This document shows positions 1 to 12,261 of a DNA stretch of 64,000 nucleotides, piece by piece; the stretch's first letter is position 1, and every line of letters begins with the position of its first letter. Origin of the DNA: Chloroflexota bacterium (GTDB lineage: Bacteria; Chloroflexota; Dehalococcoidia; JACPQK01); assembly GCA_016190505.1 (NCBI GenBank), contig JACPQM010000018.1, forward strand, positions 1 to 64,000, written 5' to 3'. Made by a program: the position numbers and the translations under genes. The notes under the pieces were generated by a model, which did not search any database, had not been told where the DNA came from, and saw only the letters and a program-made list of their open reading frames with translations.

Positions 1-189
1 AGATGCTTCGTCCCGACAAGCTGCGCACCTGACGGCCACCCTTGAGCGTCGGGACTCAGCATGACATGCTGATTGGCCGCAGCCTGCCCTTGCCAGCCGG
101 TTCATGGCTCTACATTGGGTCCCGACGCCTCGGGACCTGTAAGACTCGCAATGACAATGACGTCGCTCGCTCCCGGGAAGTTGGTCATG
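1..189. other. intergenic, dispersed repeat copy
   Basis: No gene is visible. Positions 99-155 hold a 57-bp repeat whose inverted copy lies at 61411-61467, with two mismatches as read by eye. Its end GCAATGAC is shared with other dispersed palindromic elements in the window. If nuoL, nuoM and nuoN exist downstream of nuoK, they lie beyond the left edge. Confidence 0.6.
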
Positions 190-420
190 CTATAGCTTCC
201 TCAGGATCTCCTCGATGACGTGCTCCCGCCCCAGCGGGATGCACACCTTGTACGGCACACCTATCGCCATCACCACCTCCGGGTCCTCGGGCAGAATATG
301 CGTGGGGATGCCCTCCGCCTCGAACAGCTCATGCCACATCTCGGCGATGATCCGGTTGGGCGCGGTCCGTATGGGGAACCACAGCCGGGGGATGGGGATC
401 TGGGTGGTAGGTTCTGCCAT
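190..420 (-). CDS. small hypothetical protein after nuoK
   Basis: A 76-residue ORF starts 3 bp after the nuoK stop, so it is very probably co-transcribed with the nuo operon. It has no signal peptide or membrane segment. The pattern (an Arg/Pro-rich start, then a helix with W and E, a PEDPEVV stretch and a strand ending in Leu) loosely recalls the small DUF2007-type domain, but I cannot assign it firmly. It is not a known complex I subunit. Function unknown; the tight spacing is the only clue. Confidence 0.6.
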   Translation of the reverse strand: MAEPTTQIPIPRLWFPIRTAPNRIIAEMWHELFEAEGIPTHILPEDPEVVMAIGVPYKVCIPLGREHVIEEILRKL

Positions 421-423
421 CGC

Positions 424-735
424 CTAACCCTTGAGCATGTCCACCTGGGTGGCATCCACCGTCCGGCGGCTGCGGTAGATGGCCAGTACCAGGGCCAGGC
501 CCACCGCCGCCTCGGCGGCCGCCACGGTGATCACGAACATGGCGAATACCTGCCCGGTGAGAAGCTGCGGCGTCACGTAGCGAGAGAAGGCCACGAAGGC
601 CACGTTGGCGGCGTTGAGCATGATCTCGATGGCCATGAGTATGGCCACCGCGTTACGCTTGGCCAGAGCGCCGTACAGTCCGATGGTCAGCAAGACCGCC
701 GACAGCGCCAGGTAGTGTTCCAGGCCGACGTTCAC
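424..735 (-). CDS. nuoK: NADH-quinone oxidoreductase subunit K
   Basis: This is a small membrane subunit of complex I and part of its antiporter-like proton-pumping arm. The 103 residues match the usual length of about 100. Three hydrophobic helices are visible, with conserved acidic residues inside the membrane part (around AIEIMLNAANV). It starts 1 bp after the nuoJ stop and is followed by a 76-residue ORF rather than nuoL. Neighbours and sequence agree. Confidence 0.97.
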   Translation of the reverse strand: MNVGLEHYLALSAVLLTIGLYGALAKRNAVAILMAIEIMLNAANVAFVAFSRYVTPQLLTGQVFAMFVITVAAAEAAVGLALVLAIYRSRRTVDATQVDMLKG

Positions 736-736
736 T

Positions 737-1222
737 CTACTTCTCCCGGGCCAAGACGATAGCCCCGACCAGCGCCGCCAGCAGCAGTAGTGAGGCGATC
801 TCGAAGGGCAGAACGTAGGTCTCGAAGAGTATGTCGGCGATGGGGCCGGTAGTGGGTTCCAGAGGCGGGAGGAAGGACTTCTGCCAGTCGGTCGCCAGCA
901 CTGCCCAGAGCAGGGAGACCAGAAGCAGGGCGCTCACCGCCAGGGCCACCGGGTGGAGACTGTTGAAGGGATTGCCCTGGGCCACGTCCCTGGTGAGCAT
1001 GATGGCGAATACGATGAGGATGGCTATGGCGCCGGCATAGAGGAGGACCTGGACCGCGGCCAGGAAGTCGGCGTGGAGCGTAACGTATACCCCGGCCACT
1101 GCCATCAAGGCCACTATCAGCAGCAGCGCCGCCCGGAACAGGTCGCGCAGGAGCACCACGCCCAGGGCCGCCACCACGGCCACGGTGGCCAACACCCAAA
1201 AGGCGAAGTCGAAGGCGGTCAC
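737..1222 (-). CDS. nuoJ: NADH-quinone oxidoreductase subunit J
   Basis: Membrane subunit J of complex I, 161 residues with about five hydrophobic helices. The stretch VLLYAGAIAILIVFAIMLTR is typical of the third helix of NuoJ, which carries the pi-bulge linked to coupling. The start overlaps the end of nuoI by 4 bp, so translation is probably coupled. It sits in the order H-I-J-K as in most bacteria. Confidence 0.97.
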   Translation of the reverse strand: MTAFDFAFWVLATVAVVAALGVVLLRDLFRAALLLIVALMAVAGVYVTLHADFLAAVQVLLYAGAIAILIVFAIMLTRDVAQGNPFNSLHPVALAVSALLLVSLLWAVLATDWQKSFLPPLEPTTGPIADILFETYVLPFEIASLLLLAALVGAIVLAREK

Positions 1223-1698
1223 AGGTTGACCTTCCTCTGCTCGGGCTGCAGGTAGTGGGTCTCCACGCCCGCCTCTTCACAGGGGCGGAACCAGGAGCTG
1301 GGCACACGCGGGTCGCCGTCCTTCTTGGCCCAGTCTATGAACTCCTCCCTCCGGGCGTACTTCGCCTGCTCGAACTCGCGGCCCATATAGATCGCCTCGA
1401 AAGGGCAGGACTCCACGCACAGGCCGCAGAACAGGCAACGGCCCGTGTCTATCTCGAACCTCTCGGCGTAGTAGGCGTTGTTGGGCTGGAGGCGGCCTAC
1501 GATGTAGATGATGCCTACCGGGCAGGCCTTGGCGCAGGTGCAGCATACCGTGCACTTCTCTCGGTACCAGGCGAAGTTATAGCCCCGGAAGCGCAAGGAT
1601 ATGGCCACCTTCTCATCCGGGTACTGTACGGTGAACGGAGGCCGCAGGGCGTTCTTGAAGGTGACCGCCAATGCCTTGAGTATGCCGGTGCCGTACAC
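1219..1698 (-). CDS. nuoI: NADH-quinone oxidoreductase subunit I (2x[4Fe-4S])
   Basis: Peripheral-arm ferredoxin-like subunit that carries electrons towards the quinone site through two [4Fe-4S] clusters (N6a, N6b). Both motifs are visible: CTVCCTCAKACPVGI and CLFCGLCVESCPFEA. Length is 159 residues, normal for the family. It starts 1 bp after nuoH and overlaps nuoJ by 4 bp. Confidence 0.97.
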   Translation of the reverse strand: MYGTGILKALAVTFKNALRPPFTVQYPDEKVAISLRFRGYNFAWYREKCTVCCTCAKACPVGIIYIVGRLQPNNAYYAERFEIDTGRCLFCGLCVESCPFEAIYMGREFEQAKYARREEFIDWAKKDGDPRVPSSWFRPCEEAGVETHYLQPEQRKVNL

Positions 1699-1699
1699 T

Positions 1700-2821
1700 C
1701 TAGGCCTCCACTTTCCGATAGGCTCGGAGTTGGAACAGACTCGACCACAGCACTACCAGCCCCAGGGCGATGGCGATATTTACCGGGACCAGGAGCCAGG
1801 GGAAGTCGGGCCACATCAGCGCCTCGGCGGCGGTGATGAACACGTTGAGCAAGGCCAGGGGTAGCAGGAACTTCCAGGCAAACCCCATGAGCTGGTCAAT
1901 GCGCACCCGGGGAAGGCTAGCCCGTACCCATAGTATCAGCAGATAGACAAACAGCGCCTTGAGCATGAACCAGACGTAGCCCAGGACCGCTGGCCCGGGT
2001 CCTTTCCATCCTCCCAAAAACAGCGTGGTGACAACCGCGGCCACAGCGAAGGTGGCGACGTACTCGCCCAGTTGCAGGAGCGCCCATCTCATGCCGTTGT
2101 ACTCGGTATGGTATCCGGCTATGAGCTCGGACTCCGCCTCCAGCAGGTCGAACGGGGGACGGCCCACCTCGGCGGTGGCGGCTGCGAGGTATATCAAAAA
2201 GCCCAGCGGCTGTAGCAGTATTAAAGGAATATCCCGCTTCTCAACGATGTCAACCAGAGAGAGCGACTCGGTAATGAGCACTACACCCAGGATGGAGACC
2301 ACCACCGGGACCTCGTAGGCGACGAGTTGAGCCACCGCCCGCATGGCGCCGAACAAGGAGTACTTGTTGTTGGACGACCATCCAGCCATGAAGATGCCCA
2401 CTGCACCCAGCGACGTGATGGCGAAGATGTAGAGGATGCCCACATTCAGGTCGGCCAGGAAGCCGCTCCTGTTGAAGGGGATAACGGCGAAGGCCAACGT
2501 GCCGCCCAGGAAGACCACCAGTGGGGCCAGGGTGAATACCAGCGGGTCGGCCAGGCGAGGTCTCAGGTCCTCTTTGGTAAGTAGCTTGATGGTATCGGCA
2601 ATGGGCTGAAGCAGTCCCGATGGGCCCACACGGTTGGGCCCGAACCTCACCTGGAAACGCGCGATAAGCCGCCGGTCCATGTACTGGAGCACCATGACCA
2701 GTAGGGCCAGGAAGTTAAGAATGATGGCCATGACCACGATGCCCATAATAAGGAAGGCAACCCAATCTTGCAGGAAGCCCGCCAGCCAGTTGTATACGAA
2801 GTTGTCCCACACCCGCGGCAT
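1700..2821 (-). CDS. nuoH: NADH-quinone oxidoreductase subunit H
   Basis: Membrane subunit that forms the quinone chamber at the junction of the peripheral and membrane arms. Its 373 residues hold about eight hydrophobic helices. Diagnostic stretches are FGPNRVGP near the N-terminus and the acidic loop LLEAESELIAGYHTEY, which lines the quinone cavity. It abuts nuoD, sharing position 2821. Confidence 0.97.
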   Translation of the reverse strand: MPRVWDNFVYNWLAGFLQDWVAFLIMGIVVMAIILNFLALLVMVLQYMDRRLIARFQVRFGPNRVGPSGLLQPIADTIKLLTKEDLRPRLADPLVFTLAPLVVFLGGTLAFAVIPFNRSGFLADLNVGILYIFAITSLGAVGIFMAGWSSNNKYSLFGAMRAVAQLVAYEVPVVVSILGVVLITESLSLVDIVEKRDIPLILLQPLGFLIYLAAATAEVGRPPFDLLEAESELIAGYHTEYNGMRWALLQLGEYVATFAVAAVVTTLFLGGWKGPGPAVLGYVWFMLKALFVYLLILWVRASLPRVRIDQLMGFAWKFLLPLALLNVFITAAEALMWPDFPWLLVPVNIAIALGLVVLWSSLFQLRAYRKVEA

Positions 2822-3939
2822 TAGCGGTCAACCTCCCCCATGTTCACGTCTATGCTGCCGAAGATCACGATGCAGTCGGCCAGCTTGCAACCGACCACCA
2901 GGTCCCTGAGGGTAGTGAGGTTGATCAGTGAGGGGGGCCGGACTTTGTAGCGGTAGGGGGAGATACCGGTGTCGCTCACCAGGTACACGCCCAACACGCC
3001 CTTGGGCGACTCGATATGGGCGTAGGCGTCGCCCGCCGGTGGGCGTATGAGCCAGGGAGTGCGGGTGCGGTGGGGGCCGGTCGGCATCTGCTCCACAGCC
3101 TGCTGAAGGATGCGCAGGCTCTGGCGCATCTCGGCGACGCGGACCAGGTAGCGGTCGTAGGCGTCGCCCCTGGTGCCCGTGGGTATATCGAATTGAAACC
3201 TGGGATACGCGCTGTACGGGTCAGCCTTGCGGAGGTCGAAGGCTACGCCGCTGCCACGCAATACCGGCCCAGAAGCGGAGGCGTTGATCGCCTTGTCCGC
3301 GGGCAGAACGCCTAACTCTTTGGTCCGGGCCAGCACGATCTCATTCTCGTTGATGAGCTGCTCGTACTCGTCGAAGTAGCCGGGCAACTCGGCCAGCAAC
3401 TGCTTCAACTGGGGGATAAACTGGGGGGGAAGGTCCTGGATCACGCCGCCAGGCCGCATGTACGAGAAGTTGATGCGCTGGCCGCTGGCCATCTCGAACA
3501 GGTCGAGGACCTTTTCCCGTTCCCGGAAACAGTAGACGATCACGGTCTGGAATACGCCCAGGTCGTTGAGGAAGAAGCCGATGGCCATGAGGTGGCTGGC
3601 AATGCGCATCAGTTCGGCCATGATCACGCGGATGTACTCCGCGCGCTCGGGCACCTTTATGCCGGACAGCTTCTCCACGGCCATGACGTAGGCCATATTG
3701 TTGGTCATGGCTGCTACGTAGTCCTGGCGGTCGGTGAGGGTGACCACCTGGACATAGGTCTTGGCCTCGGCAAGCTTCTCGATGCCCCGGTGGAGGTATC
3801 CCAAGACGGGCTCCATATCAACGATGGTCTCCCCGTCCAGGGCCACCCGCATGCGGAACACGCCATGGGTACTGGGGTGGTGTGGCCCCATGTTGAGGAT
3901 GACGGGCTCGGTTACCAGTTCGTTCTGCTGCTGGCTCAT
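2821..3939 (-). CDS. nuoD: NADH-quinone oxidoreductase subunit D
   Basis: 49-kDa-type subunit that, with NuoB, forms the quinone-reduction site. I start at ATG 3939 (MSQQQNELV), which overlaps the nuoC stop as ATGA; the open frame continues upstream but only antisense to nuoC. That gives 372 residues, slightly short of the usual 390-420. The N-terminal signature GPHHPSTHG and the histidine that contacts quinone are present. It keeps the [NiFe]-hydrogenase-like fold but lacks the nickel-binding cysteine pairs, as expected for complex I. Confidence 0.96.
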   Translation of the reverse strand: MSQQQNELVTEPVILNMGPHHPSTHGVFRMRVALDGETIVDMEPVLGYLHRGIEKLAEAKTYVQVVTLTDRQDYVAAMTNNMAYVMAVEKLSGIKVPERAEYIRVIMAELMRIASHLMAIGFFLNDLGVFQTVIVYCFREREKVLDLFEMASGQRINFSYMRPGGVIQDLPPQFIPQLKQLLAELPGYFDEYEQLINENEIVLARTKELGVLPADKAINASASGPVLRGSGVAFDLRKADPYSAYPRFQFDIPTGTRGDAYDRYLVRVAEMRQSLRILQQAVEQMPTGPHRTRTPWLIRPPAGDAYAHIESPKGVLGVYLVSDTGISPYRYKVRPPSLINLTTLRDLVVGCKLADCIVIFGSIDVNMGEVDR

Positions 3940-4370
3940 AGGAAGTCCTTGCGCAGGGGATAGCCCGGGAACCCTTCCCAGAGGAACAGTCGCTTCATGA
4001 AGGGATGGCCATCGAACTGAATGCCGAACAGGTCGTAGGCCTCTCGCTCCTGGAAATCGGCTCCCTGCCACAATGGCGTCACCGAGGGCACCTGGAGACC
4101 CTCTCGCCCCTGGAGGCGTGTCTTGAGGACCAGACTTTGATTGCTGGACAAGGAAAGCAAGTAATACACTACCTCGAAGTGCTGGAGGTAGTCCACTGCG
4201 GTCAAGCACTCCAGGAAGTCGAAGCCCAGGTTGGCCTTGAGCCAGCGGGCCACCTCGAACACGGCAACGGGCCGCACCACCAGCGTGCTGCCAGTGGCCT
4301 CCAGCACCCGGCCGGGCATCACCGTGTTTACCTGCTGGGCAACGTCGCTGGCAACGACGGCGGTGGTCAC
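3936..4370 (-). CDS. nuoC: NADH-quinone oxidoreductase subunit C
   Basis: 30-kDa-type peripheral subunit without cofactors, 144 residues. The C-terminal signature [19 protein letters not shown] matches the conserved ERE.yDmfGi motif. It abuts nuoB (stop 4371) and overlaps nuoD by 4 bp. C and D are separate genes, unlike the nuoCD fusion of enterobacteria. Confidence 0.96.
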   Translation of the reverse strand: MTTAVVASDVAQQVNTVMPGRVLEATGSTLVVRPVAVFEVARWLKANLGFDFLECLTAVDYLQHFEVVYYLLSLSSNQSLVLKTRLQGREGLQVPSVTPLWQGADFQEREAYDLFGIQFDGHPFMKRLFLWEGFPGYPLRKDFL

Positions 4371-4985
4371 TTACTTCCTCTTGCGGGCCAGAGATTCCTG
4401 CTCAATCTTCTTCTGGAGCTGCATCAGACCGTAGATCAGGGCATCCGGGCGGGGAGGGCAACCCGGGACGTAAATGTCCACGGGCATGAGCAGGTTGACG
4501 CCGTTGACCACGTTATAGGCGTTGGTGAACGGGCCGCCGCACGTGGCACAGGAGCCCATGGCCATGACCCACTTGGGCTCGGCCATCTGGTCGTAAATGC
4601 GGCGCAGCGCCTCCCCCATCTTCCAGGTCACCGTACCCGACACGATGAGCAGGTCAGCCTGGCGGGGCGACCCGCGGAATACCTCCATGCCAAAGCGAGC
4701 AAGGTCGAAGCGAGATGCGGCAGCGGCGATCATCTCGAAGGCACAGCAGGCAAGGCCCAGGAGAACCGGCCACACGGAGTTGCGTCTGGCCCAATTGAGC
4801 ATGGTGTCGGCAGTGGTGACTACGATGCCCGGCGTTCCCCTATCGAAACCGGGGGGCTGGTCTGGGTACGGCGTGCGACACCGCATGATCAGTTCGTTAA
4901 TGCGCTGGCCCTCATCGCGGTCCGACTCGGTCAGCAGGGCCGCCGGCGGGCCTGCCCGAAGGTAATGCTGGTAGACCTCTACCAC
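4371..4985 (-). CDS. nuoB: NADH-quinone oxidoreductase subunit B (cluster N2)
   Basis: Subunit that carries terminal cluster N2, which passes electrons to quinone. The cysteine pattern is visible: LACCAFEM, then ATCGG and GCPPRPDAL. The GTG start at 4985 overlaps the nuoA end by 7 bp. At 204 residues it has an N-terminal extension of about 50 residues before [10 protein letters not shown], so a later start cannot be excluded. Confidence 0.95.
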   Translation of the reverse strand: MVEVYQHYLRAGPPAALLTESDRDEGQRINELIMRCRTPYPDQPPGFDRGTPGIVVTTADTMLNWARRNSVWPVLLGLACCAFEMIAAAASRFDLARFGMEVFRGSPRQADLLIVSGTVTWKMGEALRRIYDQMAEPKWVMAMGSCATCGGPFTNAYNVVNGVNLLMPVDIYVPGCPPRPDALIYGLMQLQKKIEQESLARKRK

Positions 4986-5347
4986 TCCAGTGCCCCCCGC
5001 TTCCAGGCGTAGGCGTAACCTATCAGAAGGATGGCGATGAATATGGTCATCTCCACCAGGCCAAAAAGGCCAAGCTGCTTGAACCGTACTGCCCAGGGGT
5101 AGAGGAAGACCGTTTCCACGTCAAAGACTACGAACAGCAATGCGTAGAGATAGTAGCGGACATTGAACTGGACCCAGGTCTTGCCCAGCGTGACCATGCC
5201 GCTCTCATAGGGAGTGCCCTTGACGGTCTCCGGTTTGCGGGGGCGAATGCGTACGAAACTAAGGACGTAAGAAAGGACAAGGACCGTAGCGCCGAAGACT
5301 GCGGCCACCACCAGGAAGATGCCGATATACGCGTATGCGGCTAGCAA
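4979..5347 (-). CDS. nuoA: NADH-quinone oxidoreductase subunit A
   Basis: First gene of the nuo operon, a 122-residue membrane protein with three helices. The conserved loop [10 protein letters not shown], which lies near the quinone site, and [14 protein letters not shown] are clear NuoA signatures. The frame opens with TTG at 5347; no strong ribosome binding site is seen, so the exact start is uncertain by a few codons. A good promoter lies about 60-90 bp upstream. Confidence 0.95.
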   Translation of the reverse strand: MLAAYAYIGIFLVVAAVFGATVLVLSYVLSFVRIRPRKPETVKGTPYESGMVTLGKTWVQFNVRYYLYALLFVVFDVETVFLYPWAVRFKQLGLFGLVEMTIFIAILLIGYAYAWKRGALEW

Positions 5348-5404
5348 AGCTTACGTCTTGCTACTACTTTCACCAGACCGCGCAATTGCGAACACCAAGG
5401 GCAA

Positions 5405-5434
5405 ATTGTAAGCTGCCCCCGTAAGAGTTGTCAA
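5405..5434 (-). promoter_or_regulatory. sigma70-type promoter of the nuo operon
   Basis: On the minus strand TTGACA (5434-5429) and TACAAT (5410-5405) are 18 bp apart, upstream of nuoA. The match to consensus is 6/6 and 5/6. Confidence 0.75.
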
Positions 5435-5512
5435 CAGCCGGTGCGGGCCAAAATCAGAGATTGCCCCCCGTAGGGCATCCGCCAGAGGCGGACCGACCCT
5501 TCGGGGTGGGGT

Positions 5513-7813
5513 TCAGCCGCGGATCTTGGGGCCGTGTCGCCGCTTCTTGTCCAGTGCCTGGAGTATTTTCTCTGGCGTGATGGGCAGGTCAGCAATGCGC
5601 ACGCCGATGGCGTCGTAGATGGCGTTGGCGATGGCCGGGGCCACGGCGATGACAGAAGGCTCGCCACCACCCTTGGCCCCAAACGGCCCCTCGGGCAGGG
5701 GCACCTCCACGATGTGCGACTCGATGGGCGGCATGTCCGCCGAGGTCAAGATGCGGTAGTCCATGAAGGTGGGATTGACCACCCGGCCGCCGTCGAACAG
5801 GACCTCTTCGCTCAGCGCGCAGCTTACGCCCATGCCCACGCCTCCCTCGATTTGCCCCTCGGCCATGGTGGGGTTGATGGCTTGTCCGTAGTCGTGGGTG
5901 GCCACGAACTTGAGCACGGTTACCTGCCCCGTATCCGGGTCCACTTCCACCTGAGCGGCGTGGGCGCCGTACTTCCAGCCGGGCACGGCCCCCTCCACCA
6001 GCCCAGTGCCCGGGCCGTGGGCCGACCCCTGTCCCATGATAGGCCTGCCCCTGGAGGCGATGCTGGCCAGGACCACATCGGCCAGGGGCATACCAATCTG
6101 CGGTTGCTCTCGGACGAACACCCGCCGGTCCCTGGTCTCCAGGTCTTCAACCGGGGCCTCAAGAAGCTCGGCGGCCAGCCTCAGGACCTGCTGCCGGGCA
6201 TCGGTGGCCGCGTGGCGCACGGCGTTGCCCGCGTAGAGAGTGAGCCGGCTGGAGAACGTGCCGTGGTCGAAAGGGGTAACCTCGGTGTCGGCGCTGACGA
6301 TGGACACGTCCTCCAAGCGCACTCCCAGTACCTCCGCCGCGATCATGCAAAGCAAGGTGTCGGAGCCCTGTCCGATGTCCGAGGCGCCGGTGAGCACGGT
6401 GAGCGTACCGTCCTCGTTGAGCTTCACTATGGCCCCGGATGCACTCAGGACGGAGGTGGGGGACTTGTGCAGGGCGGCGATACCACGCCCCCGATACGGG
6501 CCGGACTTGGGTTGACCCCAGCCGATAGCCTGCGCGGTCTGCCGCAGGCAGTCCTTGACGCCCACCGAGTGCAGGGGCGCGCCCGTGGAGTCCGGATCAC
6601 CCTCGTCCACGGCGTTCTTGAGCCTAAAGTCCAATGGGTCCATGCCCAGTCTTTCGGCGATGATGTCGGTCTGCACCTCCACCGCCCAGGCGGCCTGGGG
6701 GACACCAAGGCCGCGGAAGGGTGTGCCTCGCATCTTGTTGGTATAGACCAGCGTGGAATTGATTTCGAGGTGGGCCACTTTGTAGGGGCCAGCGGCGTCG
6801 TTGATGGCACGGTTGCTGGGGGGCAAGCCCTCGGCATAGGCGCCGGTGTCGAACAGGATGTCCACTTTGCGGGCCATGATGGTCCCGTCCAGCCTAACTC
6901 CGGTCTTCACTTTGACCACCGATGGCACGCGGCCGGCGGTGGCGGTGAGCTCCTCCTCCCGTGTCATCACCATTTTGACGGGCCGGCCCGTTTTCTGGCT
7001 GAGCAGGACACAGCCTGGCTCCACGCGGGGCGAAATCTTCCCCCCGAAACCTGCGCCGACCTTGGTCCCGATGACCCTGATGCGGCTCATGGGGACGCCC
7101 AGGGCCGTGGCCAGGTAGTCGCGGATGCCGTAAGGACGCTGAGTGTTGCACCAGACAGTTATCTGGCCCGAGGGGTCCACGAAGGCCATGGCAGCGTGGG
7201 GCTCGATGTAGCCGTGGTGCACCATCTGGGTGCGGAAGGTGTCCTCGAAGACCAGGTCCGACTCCCGGAAGCCCCGCTCCACGTCTCCCAGCCGCCGCTG
7301 CTGCCGGTTGCAGATGTTGGTCCCTGGCTGGGGGCTGAAGCGCCGGCCCATCAGTGAAGTGGTCGTGTAGCTGGACAGGTCCGGGTGGACCAGGGGAACG
7401 CCGGGCTTCGCTGCCTCCTCGGCGTCGAAGATTGCGGGCAACTCCTCGTAGTCCACCTCGATGGCCTCCACGGCCCTCTCCGCGGCCTCCTCGTCCTCAG
7501 CCGCCACCGCGGCCACCGGGTCGCCGATACAGCGCACCTCGTCTCTGGCCAGGCAGTACTCGTCCTTGACGGCATAGCCCACGCGGTTTTCGGGGATGTC
7601 CTGGCCGGTGATGACGGCCTTGACTCCCGGGATAGCCGCTGCTCGGGAGGTCTCGATGTGCACAATACGGGCATGGGGGTAGGGGCTGCGCAGCAACTTG
7701 CCGTAGAGCATGGCGGGCAGCCGCACGTCCACGCCGAAGGTTACTTTGCCCGTGGCCTTCTGTACCGCGTCTATCCGCGGCAGCCGGTGGCCAATCACGG
7801 AGTACTTAGCCAT
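5513..7813 (-). CDS. molybdenum hydroxylase large subunit (xanthine dehydrogenase family)
   Basis: Molybdopterin-binding subunit of the xanthine dehydrogenase/CO dehydrogenase-type hydroxylases, which hydroxylate aromatic heterocycles or aldehydes using water. ATG 7813 (MAKYSVIGHRLPR) is preferred over GTG 7837, giving 766 residues, normal for the family. The a/b hammerhead domain is N-terminal (about 1-120). GAGFGGK and the late GAKGGGE with the presumed catalytic Glu are present. The motif at residue 380 region that marks CO dehydrogenase (VAYRC[SeMe]SFR type) is not seen, so CO oxidation is unlikely. No FAD or [2Fe-2S] subunit gene lies nearby. Substrate unknown. Confidence 0.9.
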   Translation of the reverse strand: MAKYSVIGHRLPRIDAVQKATGKVTFGVDVRLPAMLYGKLLRSPYPHARIVHIETSRAAAIPGVKAVITGQDIPENRVGYAVKDEYCLARDEVRCIGDPVAAVAAEDEEAAERAVEAIEVDYEELPAIFDAEEAAKPGVPLVHPDLSSYTTTSLMGRRFSPQPGTNICNRQQRRLGDVERGFRESDLVFEDTFRTQMVHHGYIEPHAAMAFVDPSGQITVWCNTQRPYGIRDYLATALGVPMSRIRVIGTKVGAGFGGKISPRVEPGCVLLSQKTGRPVKMVMTREEELTATAGRVPSVVKVKTGVRLDGTIMARKVDILFDTGAYAEGLPPSNRAINDAAGPYKVAHLEINSTLVYTNKMRGTPFRGLGVPQAAWAVEVQTDIIAERLGMDPLDFRLKNAVDEGDPDSTGAPLHSVGVKDCLRQTAQAIGWGQPKSGPYRGRGIAALHKSPTSVLSASGAIVKLNEDGTLTVLTGASDIGQGSDTLLCMIAAEVLGVRLEDVSIVSADTEVTPFDHGTFSSRLTLYAGNAVRHAATDARQQVLRLAAELLEAPVEDLETRDRRVFVREQPQIGMPLADVVLASIASRGRPIMGQGSAHGPGTGLVEGAVPGWKYGAHAAQVEVDPDTGQVTVLKFVATHDYGQAINPTMAEGQIEGGVGMGVSCALSEEVLFDGGRVVNPTFMDYRILTSADMPPIESHIVEVPLPEGPFGAKGGGEPSVIAVAPAIANAIYDAIGVRIADLPITPEKILQALDKKRRHGPKIRG

Positions 7814-7827
7814 CAGGGACTGTCCAC

Positions 7828-7856
7828 TGCTTAGCACACAAGGCGTAGGCTGTCAA
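7828..7856 (-). promoter_or_regulatory. promoter of the molybdenum hydroxylase gene
   Basis: Minus-strand TTGACA (7856-7851), 17-bp spacer, TAAGCA (7833-7828). The inferred transcript would have a leader of only about 10 nt before ATG 7813. Its -35 lies 17 bp from the divergent ileS -35. Confidence 0.6.
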
Positions 7857-7873
7857 GCTCCATGAAGCTTGCC

Positions 7874-7902
7874 TTGACAATTGCCGCCGTTCCTGCTAGT
7901 TT
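7874..7902 (+). promoter_or_regulatory. promoter of the ileS T-box transcript
   Basis: TTGACA (7874-7879), 17-bp spacer, TAGTTT (7897-7902). It sits just before the T-box leader and diverges from the promoter at 7828-7856. Confidence 0.65.
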
Positions 7903-7907
7903 CTACT

Positions 7908-8275
7908 TCAAAAGGCGCTGACGGAGACGAGTAAGAGGCTACGGGCGCCCAGCGAGTCGGGTCTGGTGTGAGCCGATGCGCCCTACCCTCCGAAGATCCC
8001 TCCCGAGCCGCCCACCGAACCTGAGGGCCCTAACCCCTGGCCCCTTCCCGAAACGGGAAGGGGAATGGACTCTCCCCAATGTGGGGAGGGAGGACTCTCC
8101 CCGTATCGGGGAGAGGCAGGGAGAGAGGTCCCCGCAGTCAGTAGGCTGGGCCGGTAGTCCACCGTTACCTGGGCAGCCCCGTAATGGCGGGGTGAAAAGC
8201 GCCCCGAGAAGTCGGGGAAGAAGGGTGGTACCATCCCGCCCCTGCGGGACCTCTTCGGGGGCGGGTTTTGTTTCT
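7908..8275 (+). promoter_or_regulatory. T-box riboswitch leader of ileS with intrinsic terminator
   Basis: The leader ends with AAGGGTGGTACC at about 8221-8232, matching the conserved T-box sequence that pairs with the tRNA acceptor end. It is followed by a terminator hairpin, CCCGCCCC (8235-8242) with GGGGCGGG (8258-8265), and TTTTG. Near the 5' end GGTGTGAGCC looks like the distal stem I loop, and ATC (7996-7998) after GAAG is a plausible isoleucine specifier codon. Uncharged tRNA-Ile would favour the antiterminator and ileS expression. Between stem I and the antiterminator (about 8030-8131) lie extra hairpins of repeat-like sequence. Confidence 0.85.
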
Positions 8276-8292
8276 CCTGAGGAGATGGCGGC

Positions 8293-11499
<3,207 letters not shown>

Positions 11500-11695
11500 G
11501 ACGGGCTACGGGCTACTGGGGCAGGGCGCACGCCGTGCGCCCCTACGGGCTACAGGTACTGGTTGCTGTAGCGTAGGTTGGGTTTTCCACCCTGAACTAC
11601 CCGGGGCGGGCAGGTTACCGCGATGAATCGGGGTCCCGTACGCAAGTGGCGTTCCCCCAAACAGCCCCCAGACCCTAGCCGCTGGTCCCCAGTCC
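11500..11695. other. intergenic between convergent genes
   Basis: No gene seen. It contains the hairpin GGGCGCAC-GCC-GTGCGCCC at 11524-11542, a member of a dispersed CCCCTAC-ended hairpin family, which may end ileS transcription. The rest, including a run of short CCCTAG/CCCAG-type units near 11660-11700, is unassigned. Confidence 0.5.
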
Positions 11696-12190
11696 CTAGT
11701 CCTTGCGTTGCGCCACGTAGCGGCGGTTGGTGACCGCGGAGGGCGACCAGGGCTCCCGGATGCAGTACACCTTCATCAGCACCTCTCCCCAGCCGCCGCA
11801 TTCCAGGCCCACGTCCAGGCACCGTACGCGGTCCAGTCCAAACTCGGTGGGGTCCTGGCCCTCGATGAGGCGGTCGTACACCATGTAGTTCCAGGGCACT
11901 AGCGGCGCCAGCGCCCAGAGGCAGAGCGCGGCAGTGCTCTCGTCGGCCAGCAGCAGCCCGTCGGAGGTGAGCACGAGCTTGTCACCCGCCTTCAGGTGCA
12001 GGGCGCAGCCTCGGGACTGGACCACTTCAGCGACCATCTTGTACTCCCGGAACTTGCCCGCGAAATTGTGGATGACTCGCAGGGCCCTGGGGTTGTTGGC
12101 CAGATAGAGGTCGAGTTGCTCGTCGGTATAGCCGTGGGTGTCTTTGAGGCGCTGTCGCAACCGCGGCGTCAGCTCCGGCTGTTGTGGCAT
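11696..12190 (-). CDS. conserved hypothetical protein, TIGR04076-like
   Basis: A 164-residue cytoplasmic protein. ATG 12190 is preferred because AAGGAGGT lies 4 bp upstream; GTG 12196 would fall inside that ribosome binding site. The C-terminal half (a strand with KAGDKLVL, a CLWALAPLVPW stretch and a cysteine in VRCLDVG) resembles the small TIGR04076 family of unknown function. The N-terminal ~60 residues are charged and helical (LTPRLRQRLKDTHGYTDEQL). It is transcribed divergently from purF. Function unknown. Confidence 0.75.
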   Translation of the reverse strand: MPQQPELTPRLRQRLKDTHGYTDEQLDLYLANNPRALRVIHNFAGKFREYKMVAEVVQSRGCALHLKAGDKLVLTSDGLLLADESTAALCLWALAPLVPWNYMVYDRLIEGQDPTEFGLDRVRCLDVGLECGGWGEVLMKVYCIREPWSPSAVTNRRYVAQRKD

Positions 12191-12217
12191 GTCCACCTCC
12201 TTGGGCGTCTGGGGGCG

Positions 12218-12246
12218 AGTCTAAGGTAAGGGGCAGGCGGTGTCAA
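12218..12246 (-). promoter_or_regulatory. promoter of the 164-residue protein gene
   Basis: Minus-strand TTGACA (12246-12241), 17-bp spacer, TAGACT (12223-12218), about 28 bp before the start codon. Confidence 0.65.
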
Positions 12247-12261
12247 GGCGCCTGCCCTCGA

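Noticed and set aside
5534-7357. 607-residue open frame on the plus strand
   Set aside because: It lies antisense to the molybdenum hydroxylase gene, has His/Gly/Val-rich composition without any motif, and is a shadow of codon bias in GC-rich DNA.
5513-7813. CO dehydrogenase large subunit (coxL)
   Set aside because: The active-site loop with the Cys that binds copper in form-I CoxL was not seen, and coxS/coxM are absent.
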